Of a stretch of DNA of 13,049 nucleotides, positions 7,265-13,049 are shown piece after piece. Each line of letters opens with the position of its first letter. Position 1 is the first letter of the stretch. Made by a program: the position numbers and the translations under genes. The notes under the pieces were generated by a model. The model did no database searches, was not told the DNA's origin, and was given only the letters and a program-made list of their open reading frames with translations. Location: assembly GCA_030837265.1 (NCBI GenBank), contig JAUPKV010000694.1, positions 1 to 13,049 of the forward strand. The letters run 5' to 3'. Origin of the DNA: Methanobacteriota archaeon. GTDB taxonomy: Archaea; Halobacteriota; Methanosarcinia; Methanosarcinales; Methanosarcinaceae.

Positions 7265-7644
7265 TACATCAACTCCTTATTCACCGTCACTTCTCCGCTC
7301 TCTCCGGTTCTGATCCGTAACGCTTCACTAATGTTTGATACGAAAATCTTTCCGTCTCCTATATGTCCGGTCTGGTTTACTTCTATGATTTTCTTTACCA
7401 CTTCGTTTACGCTAGCGTCGTCAACTACAATGGTAAACATCCTTTTCGGAATAAAGCGAATGCAGGTATCAGCTTCATTTTTTTCAGGATCAGGGAGAGG
7501 TGGATCAAATTCAAAGCAGAGCCCTTTTTGCTTCCCCCGGCCCATAACCCTTCTTACAGTAAATGAAGGAAAGCCGCATTCAAGGAGAGCGTCCTTGGTT
7601 TTCTGGACTTTGTTCATCCTGATTATTGCCGTAATCTCTTTCAT
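7264..7644 (-). CDS. nifI2: PII-family nitrogenase regulator NifI2
   Basis: NifI2 (126 residues; also called GlnB2) is one of two PII-like proteins that, in methanogens, form a complex which binds NifDK and blocks activity when ammonium is present. 2-oxoglutarate and ATP relieve the block. The N-terminal [17 protein letters not shown], the GRGKQKG segment (35-41) entering the T-loop, and [20 protein letters not shown] (92-111) are the PII family signatures. The T-loop (about 36-66) is longer than in GlnK and is acidic and proline-rich ([13 protein letters not shown]), as expected for NifI2. It does not show the GlnK uridylylation motif. GGAGG precedes the ATG by seven bases. It begins 24 bases after nifI1 and overlaps nifD by one base. 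Confidence 0.95.
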   Translation of the reverse strand: MKEITAIIRMNKVQKTKDALLECGFPSFTVRRVMGRGKQKGLCFEFDPPLPDPEKNEADTCIRFIPKRMFTIVVDDASVNEVVKKIIEVNQTGHIGDGKIFVSNISEALRIRTGESGEVTVNKELM

Positions 7645-7668
7645 GGATTATCCTCCGAAAATCCGGCT

Positions 7669-7986
7669 TTATAGTCCGGGCTTTCCGGTCCTTATAGTGT
7701 AGGCTTCTTCGACCGGGCTTATGAAGATCCTTCCGTCCCCAAACTTACCAGTCCTTGCTGATTCCATTATAGTTTGAATGACCCTGTCCTTGTGCTCATC
7801 TTCAACAACCATCAGGATCATGGTCTTCTGCAGTTCGTCATAGTGGATGTCTGCAATATGAACCCCTTTCTGCTTTCCTCTTCCGAAAACTTCCATCTTC
7901 GTCAGGGAAATACAGCCCTGTCTTTCAAGGCTTTCTACAACCTTAGATTCCATACCTGGCCTGATTATTGCACGTATCATTTGCAT
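7669..7986 (-). CDS. nifI1: PII-family nitrogenase regulator NifI1
   Basis: NifI1 (105 residues from this start; also called GlnB1) works with NifI2 in reversible post-translational shut-off of nitrogenase by direct binding to NifDK. MIRAIIRPGMESKVVESL is the PII N-terminal strand and helix. GRGKQKGVHIADIHYDEL (36-53) is the T-loop region, and TGKFGDGRIFISPVEEAYTIRTG the C-terminal signature. I chose ATG 7986, because GAGGAG (7996-8001) abuts the earlier in-frame ATG at 7995 with no spacer but lies nine bases from 7986, and the resulting MQMIRAIIRP start resembles other family members. The longer form would add MKT. The gap from nifH is 26 bases. Confidence 0.94.
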   Translation of the reverse strand: MQMIRAIIRPGMESKVVESLERQGCISLTKMEVFGRGKQKGVHIADIHYDELQKTMILMVVEDEHKDRVIQTIMESARTGKFGDGRIFISPVEEAYTIRTGKPGL

Positions 7987-7995
7987 TGTTTTCAT

Positions 7996-8001
7996 CTCCT
8001 C
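7996..8001 (-). promoter_or_regulatory. Ribosome-binding site deciding the nifI1 start
   Basis: GAGGAG on the minus strand touches ATG 7995 directly, which is too close for initiation. It is nine bases from ATG 7986, the preferred start. Confidence 0.65.
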
Positions 8002-8012
8002 TGCATCTCTAA

Positions 8013-8861
<849 letters not shown>

Positions 8862-8870
8862 TCATTCGGC

Positions 8871-8885
8871 TACCGGAAGCCGGTA
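8871..8885. promoter_or_regulatory. Probable NrpR operator of the nif operon
   Basis: TACCGGAAGCCGGTA is a perfect 6-bp dyad around AAG, 37 bases upstream of the nifH ATG. Its core on the operon strand, ACCGGCTTCCGGT, matches the Methanosarcina NrpR operator as I recall it. A second short dyad, CGGTAACCG (8881-8889), overlaps it. It lies about where transcription should start from the TATA box at 8905-8915, so binding would block the polymerase. NrpR releases the operator under nitrogen limitation through 2-oxoglutarate. The dyad is seen directly; the repressor's identity is by family knowledge. Confidence 0.75.
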
Positions 8886-8904
8886 ACCGTTGTAGCACCT
8901 AATA

Positions 8905-8915
8905 CTATTTATTTC
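8905..8915 (-). promoter_or_regulatory. Candidate TATA box of the nif operon
   Basis: GAAATAAATAG on the minus strand lies about 75 bases before the nifH ATG. It would put the transcript start near 8885, next to the operator, with a leader of about 50 bases. A better consensus match, TTTATATA (9016-9023 on the minus strand), lies farther upstream and would leave the operator well inside the transcript. Confidence 0.45.
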
Positions 8916-9000
8916 TATTGGTTAACAAAATTTTAAGTATCTTCCGAGGATTCGGCTGCACCAATTCTTTTAAAAATCATTCAATAGTTCCAAAAATAGA

Positions 9001-9029
9001 CCATACTGTTGCGAATATATAAAGTATGG
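9001..9029. promoter_or_regulatory. Dyad enclosing a TATA-like box
   Basis: CCATACT (9001-9007) and AGTATGG (9023-9029) form a perfect 7-bp inverted repeat. Between them lies GCGAATATATAAA, a good TATA element on the plus strand that also reads TTTATATA on the minus strand. A protein bound to the dyad would cover the box. Which transcript it serves is unclear. Confidence 0.35.
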
Positions 9030-9471
9030 AAGATGTTTTCTGCATATTTTATAAATTACTTTATATAAATTTATTTTAAATGAAAAAATCTGTAATTTGT
9101 TGATTATAAAATGGAAAACCTATTCATAATACGAATTAAATATTTATTAATAAACTTATATCCATATTATAATTAATATATTAAAGTAAAAATATCAGAT
9201 ATTTTATTAAATAGTAAATTCTTTAAAAATAAAAACAAATAATTGAATAAATATTTATCAATTTTTATTTTTTATCAAAAAGTATATATCCGCCTTCTAC
9301 TTATTATAAATATTGACAAAGTTGCGCCCCATTAAATGGAGCAAGTACTCGGTTAAGTAGTTTGTATCTACCTCAAATTGCATGGGAAAAAATTCACGTA
9401 TTTGCTGAAAATTTATGAATTCAGCCAAATCTTAACTCGAGTATGAATTATACACCAAGGCACATTCAACT

Positions 9472-9479
9472 CTATAAAT
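9472..9479 (+). promoter_or_regulatory. Candidate TATA box of the surface-protein gene
   Basis: CTATAAAT is the last good TATA match before the gene. It predicts a transcript start near 9500 and a 5' leader of about 130 bases that would contain the palindrome at 9520-9533 and the hairpin at 9599-9614. Confidence 0.4.
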
Positions 9480-9519
9480 TGATATGATTTTCAAATTTCT
9501 TTCTTGTTGGAGAATTGCC

Positions 9520-9533
9520 CCTCAAATTTGAGG
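9520..9533. repeat. 14-bp perfect palindrome in the surface-gene leader
   Basis: CCTCAAATTTGAGG is a perfect palindrome just downstream of the predicted transcript start. It could be a repressor site overlapping the start region. An RNA hairpin is less likely because there is no loop. Confidence 0.55.
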
Positions 9534-9598
9534 AGTACAAAGACTCTGTTAGTGGGGGATATTGGTGTTTGTTTAGCTTATGCTATCGTTTCGATCGG

Positions 9599-9614
9599 CA
9601 AATACTGATATTTG
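9599..9614 (+). promoter_or_regulatory. Short hairpin and strong ribosome site before the surface-protein gene
   Basis: CAAATA-CTGA-TATTTG can form a 6-bp A/U-rich stem. It ends five bases before AGGAGG (9619-9624), which is seven bases from ATG 9632. The strong ribosome site fixes the start. The weak stem might modulate ribosome access, for example with temperature, but this is inference. Confidence 0.4.
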
Positions 9615-9631
9615 TAACAGGAGGTTAATAG

Positions 9632-12628
9632 ATGACTAAAAGTAAAACAAACCTTGTGTTTGTAAGCACTCTATTGTTTGCTTTGATACCAGGATTGGAC
9701 AAAGCCATAAAGCGTCAGATGCTCTCATTTATTAGTTTAATGATTAGTTGCATGTGTATTTTGACGCCGTTAGCACCAGTAGCATCAGCTGCAGAACCAG
9801 TATCGTACTCAGTTTTCAAAACAGTTAGTGATGTTGCTGGAGAAGGACCTACAGGAAACGTGACAGCAGCAGGAGATATAATTACCTATCAGATTAATGT
9901 GAATAATACTGCGGGAGTGCCCCTTACCAATGTAACTGTTAATGATCCCATGATTGGCATAATAAATAATGTCACCGATCTCGGTATAGGAAACAACGAG
10001 ACTTTATCTGGAAATTACACGGTTACTCAGGAAGACATAAACAATAATGGCAATGGAACCGGGTTTATCATCAACAATGTAACTGTTGTTTGTGATCAAA
10101 ACACCACCGTTAACAACGCCACTGCAACAGTACCTATCACAAGTTGCACTATAACAAAAACCGTTACTAATGTTACCGGAAATGGTAACGGAAATATAAC
10201 CGTGGCAGGAGATGTTATCAGCTACCAGATTAATGTGAATAATACTGCAGGAATTCCCCTTACAAACGTAACTGTTACTGATCCTATGCTTGGCAGCCTA
10301 CTTAATGTCACTGATCTCGGTATAGGAAGCAACGAGACATTATTCGGAAATTACACGGTTACTCAGGCAGATATAGATAATTATGGTAATGGGACCGGAT
10401 TTATCATTAACAATGCAACTGTTGACAGTGATCAGCTAGGTCCTAAGAACGCTACTGCTCAAGTACCAATAGATCCGTATTACTCTATTGAAAAAATTGT
10501 TACGGATGTTGGGGGGCAAGGACCTGGAGGAAATGTTACAGTAACAGGCGATATAATCACCTACCAGATTAACGTGACAAACAGTGGAAGAATGGATCTC
10601 AATAACGTTACTGTCACTGATCCCCTAATTGGAAACACTACTGGACCTTCTTCGTCAATAAACAATGATACCATTCTCAATGTCGGAGAAATGTGGACTT
10701 ACACAGGGAATTACACTGTTACAAGAGCAGACATAACCAATTATGGTAATGGGACCGGATTTATCATCAACAATGCAACAGTCGACTGTGATCAGCTAGG
10801 TCCGAAAAACTCTACTGTTCAGGTTCCTATCGCAACTGCTGCATCTATTGATGGAATAGTCACAGATGTTGCGGGACAAGGGCCTGGAGGAAATGTAACA
10901 GATGTAGGAGATATAATCACATACCAGGTCAATGTAACCAATAATGGAATAACGGATCTTACCAATGTAACTGTTAATGATACTCTGACTGGCCTAATGG
11001 GGCCGACCTCATCCATAAATAATGACACAGTTCTCAATCCGGGGGAGACCTGGACGTATAGCGGGAATTATACAGTCACACAGGACGACATAAACAACAA
11101 TGGAAATGTAGTAGGCGGGTCATCTGACAGTGCTTCAAGTTTTGAAGAACTTATAGGAAAACTCATCAATGGTACCCAAGCACCTGAAACCAATGATGTA
11201 AGTTTTGGAGAACTTATAGGAGAACTCATCAATGGTACCCAAGCACCTGAAACCTCAGGGAATGGATTCATCGAAGACATAATAACCTTTGATAGTGATC
11301 AGCTAGGTCCGAAAGATGCTTCTATTCAGGTACCTATAGAAAAGAACCCGCATTATAGTATATCCAAATCGGTAATAAGTCCCGATGATAGCGGAGACTG
11401 TATAGTCAATTCTCCCGGGGATGACATACCGTACAGGATAGTAGTAAAGAATGATGGAAATGTGGATCTCACAGGAGTGTCAGTAAGCGACCCGATGATT
11501 AACCTTACGGGACCTACTGGAGATGAAAATGATCAAGGTGTTTTGAATCCGGGAGAAATTTGGGTGTATAATGGAGTTTACTTATTAACACAGGACGATA
11601 TAAACAATGGAAATACTATCGATAATACTGCAACTGTCAGCAGCAATGAGCTGCCGGAAGAAAGCAGCGATGTAAGTCAGCCAATTGAGCAAAACGTTGA
11701 TTTGTCGATACAAAAGTCATTGACTGGAATCGATGAGGTCGGAGACTTTATGATTAACCAGCCTGGTGATGTAATTAACTATAGAATTGCTGTGGATAAT
11801 AGCGGAGATGTGGACCTCCACAATGTACATGTTGCTGATTCCCTAATTGATAGTCTTTCGGGACCAACCGGAGACAGCGTTAATTCCGGAGTATTGAATC
11901 CCGGAGAAACATGGGTATATGAAGGTGATTACACAGTAACTCAGGCAGATATAGAAAGTAATGGTGGAGGCACTGGATTTATAACAAACACAGCAACTGT
12001 GCACTGCAGTGAGCATTCGAGTGAGAGCAGTAGCATAGATGTGCCGATTATCCCGGTCTCTAACTTTGGAACCGACCCGGTTCCCGGATCCGAACTTGAA
12101 GCAGATTTCACTGCCAATCCTGAGAGCGGATATGCTCCTCTGTCCGTGCAGTTCACTGACAAATCTCAAAATGCAGAAACATGGAGTTGGGACTTCAATG
12201 ATGACGGAACTGCCGAATCAACTGTTCAGAACCCGCCCGCTTACACCTACACTACTCCGGGAACATATGTAGCTAAACTTACAGTCAGCAATGCAAGTGG
12301 ATCTGATTCAAAACCTGTGACAATAACTGTACTGCAAGCAACTACAAGCTCCAATAATGGAGGAAGCAGTGGTAAGAGTAGTGGAGGAAGCATTGGAAGT
12401 GTTAATGTAGTAGGTAGCAGCTCAACTGCAAATACGCATGCAGTCTCGAATGTAACACAACCTGCAAATAACACTTCGAACATTGAACAAAAACCGGCAA
12501 ACGTTGAACAAACACCCGGGAAGAAAGCCGCAAGCACACCTGCAAAACAACGTAAAACGCCTGGCTTTGAAATTGTTTTCGGGATTACAGCCTTGTTTGG
12601 TGCAGTATATCTGTGTAGAAGAAGATAA
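9632..12628 (+). CDS. Secreted cell-surface protein with DUF11 repeats, PKD domain and PGF-type sorting tail
   Basis: This 998-residue protein has an export region (1-54), with hydrophobic stretches at 8-22 and 30-50 and a likely cut after ASA (53). About six beta-sandwich repeats of the DUF11/TIGR01451 type follow, near 58-169, 173-280, 284-400, 405-570, 575-686 and 691-806. Repeated marks are GDIITYQINV, LTNVTVNDP, ETWTYSGNYTVTQ and ATV. A PKD domain (822-900) contains WSWDFNDDG and YTTPGTY. A Ser/Gly- and Asn/Thr-rich linker leads to TPGF (976-979), a hydrophobic stretch and RRR, the layout of PGF-CTERM substrates of archaeosortase, which lipid-anchor surface proteins. Many N-X-S/T sequons suggest heavy N-glycosylation. 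Repeat 4 carries a duplicated insertion (about 503-543). It is probably an adhesin or S-layer-associated protein; the ligand is unknown. The gene is monocistronic and divergent from nif. Confidence 0.9.
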   Translation: MTKSKTNLVFVSTLLFALIPGLDKAIKRQMLSFISLMISCMCILTPLAPVASAAEPVSYSVFKTVSDVAGEGPTGNVTAAGDIITYQINVNNTAGVPLTNVTVNDPMIGIINNVTDLGIGNNETLSGNYTVTQEDINNNGNGTGFIINNVTVVCDQNTTVNNATATVPITSCTITKTVTNVTGNGNGNITVAGDVISYQINVNNTAGIPLTNVTVTDPMLGSLLNVTDLGIGSNETLFGNYTVTQADIDNYGNGTGFIINNATVDSDQLGPKNATAQVPIDPYYSIEKIVTDVGGQGPGGNVTVTGDIITYQINVTNSGRMDLNNVTVTDPLIGNTTGPSSSINNDTILNVGEMWTYTGNYTVTRADITNYGNGTGFIINNATVDCDQLGPKNSTVQVPIATAASIDGIVTDVAGQGPGGNVTDVGDIITYQVNVTNNGITDLTNVTVNDTLTGLMGPTSSINNDTVLNPGETWTYSGNYTVTQDDINNNGNVVGGSSDSASSFEELIGKLINGTQAPETNDVSFGELIGELINGTQAPETSGNGFIEDIITFDSDQLGPKDASIQVPIEKNPHYSISKSVISPDDSGDCIVNSPGDDIPYRIVVKNDGNVDLTGVSVSDPMINLTGPTGDENDQGVLNPGEIWVYNGVYLLTQDDINNGNTIDNTATVSSNELPEESSDVSQPIEQNVDLSIQKSLTGIDEVGDFMINQPGDVINYRIAVDNSGDVDLHNVHVADSLIDSLSGPTGDSVNSGVLNPGETWVYEGDYTVTQADIESNGGGTGFITNTATVHCSEHSSESSSIDVPIIPVSNFGTDPVPGSELEADFTANPESGYAPLSVQFTDKSQNAETWSWDFNDDGTAESTVQNPPAYTYTTPGTYVAKLTVSNASGSDSKPVTITVLQATTSSNNGGSSGKSSGGSIGSVNVVGSSSTANTHAVSNVTQPANNTSNIEQKPANVEQTPGKKAASTPAKQRKTPGFEIVFGITALFGAVYLCRRR
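11138..11263 (+). repeat. 63-bp tandem duplication inside surface-protein repeat 4
   Basis: Two copies, 11138-11200 and 11201-11263, encode 21-residue units with ELIG and LINGTQAPET. The first 54 bases differ at two positions, while the last nine have diverged. The duplication is in frame and sits where the other repeats have only a short NGNGTGF loop, so it is an insertion into the repeat fold. Confidence 0.9.
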
Positions 12629-12686
12629 AAATACAAAAAATAGAAAAAAACAGAAGAAGAGAGAAAATGCTTCACTTGGGAAAAAA

Positions 12687-12719
12687 GGTGAAGATTTTTA
12701 TCTTCATCGCATTTTTTTT
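12687..12719 (+). terminator. Hairpin-plus-T8 terminator of the surface-protein gene
   Basis: GGTGAAGAT-TTTT-ATCTTCATC forms a stem of nine pairs (one G-U) with a four-base loop, followed after GCA by eight T (12712-12719). It starts about 58 bases after the stop codon. Confidence 0.75.
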
Positions 12720-13049
12720 CTAATTTTTTCATTCCCTCCTCAACTGCACATTTTTTCAAGTCAGTAAAGCCGTAAATTTCCTATTTTTAATACTGTGTTA
12801 ATTATCTCTAACAAATTTGCTTTCTTATTTTACAATATAATAATCTCAAAATATTTTTAATACTTATCCACTCCTGCAATTTATACAATTATACGAAGGT
12901 ATTTGAAAACAGAAGGCTTTCGAAAAATTTAATAGATCGAATGCGAAAAAATGTGGACTTGAAACTGATAACTATTTTTACATTCGAATAAATAGAATCT
13001 CTATTTGCCGATTATCATATAAATTATTAAAACAGACGTTTTTTAGGAA
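12720..13049. other. A/T-rich region without a recognisable gene
   Basis: These 330 bases hold no ORF with a plausible start and ribosome site. CATATAAATT (13017-13026) is TATA-like and could be a promoter for a rightward gene beyond the window, but the next gene is not visible. Confidence 0.5.

Noticed and set aside
6653..7702. A 349-codon plus-strand ORF antisense to nifD and nifI2
   Set aside because: It lies opposite genes with complete family signatures, its product has no recognisable motif, and it spans the nifI2-nifD junction. It is a shadow of codon bias on the other strand.
9320..9345. An insertion-sequence end around the CCATTAAATGG dyad
   Set aside because: I see no transposase fragment, no matching inverted end elsewhere in the spacer and no target duplication. 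The dyad alone is too short to support a mobile element.
12247..12759. A 170-codon minus-strand ORF opposite the end of the surface-protein gene
   Set aside because: Its leucine/proline-rich stretches are the antisense of the Ser/Gly linker and PKD domain codons, and it starts inside the terminator region without a ribosome site.

Overview
The window comes from a methanogenic archaeon, most likely Methanosarcina. The evidence is a seven-gene molybdenum nitrogenase operon in the methanogen order nifH-nifI1-nifI2-nifD-nifK-nifE-nifN, long A/T-rich intergenic spacers with archaeal TATA-like boxes, purine-rich Shine-Dalgarno sites, and a large cell-surface protein built from DUF11/TIGR01451 repeats, a PKD domain and a PGF-type C-terminal sorting tail. 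The genus call rests on recognising the proteins, not on a database search.

Layout, left to right. Positions 1-434 (minus) hold the N-terminal 144 residues of a class I SAM methyltransferase that runs off the window edge. An unrecognised protein of about 60 residues (431-613, minus) overlaps its start by ATGA. Positions 614-1039 are A/T-rich spacer containing a degenerate tandem array (931-1032) that would appear as repeated U-tracts at the 3' end of the nif transcript. A possible 27-codon ORF (1040-1123) follows nifN. Positions 1148-8834 are the nif operon, all on the minus strand, with gaps from a 1-base overlap to 67 bases. A spacer of about 800 bases (8835-9631) separates nifH from the divergent surface-protein gene (9632-12628, plus). 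That gene is followed by a hairpin-plus-T8 terminator and about 330 bases with no gene.

How the genes work together. NifH is the electron-donating Fe protein. NifD and NifK form the MoFe protein that carries FeMo-co and the P-cluster. NifE and NifN form the scaffold on which the cofactor precursor matures. NifI1 and NifI2 are PII-family proteins that switch nitrogenase off directly when nitrogen is sufficient. There is no vnfG/anfG-type delta-subunit gene between nifD and nifK, and NifD carries the roughly 50-residue insertion of clostridial-type Mo enzymes, so this is the Mo system and not the V or Fe-only one. nifB is not in the window. A perfect dyad, ACCGG-AAG-CCGGT, lies between the predicted nifH TATA box and the start codon. 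It matches the NrpR operator described for Methanosarcina as I remember it, which points to nitrogen-dependent repression of the whole operon.

I see no defence system, CRISPR array, tRNA, rRNA or intact insertion sequence. The less ordinary items are the extended NifE tail with a 15-bp tandem duplication, a NifN that keeps all three NifK-type P-cluster cysteine positions, the two small ORFs flanking the nif 3' end, the U-tract array, the dyads in the divergent spacer, and a recent 63-bp duplication inside one repeat of the surface protein.
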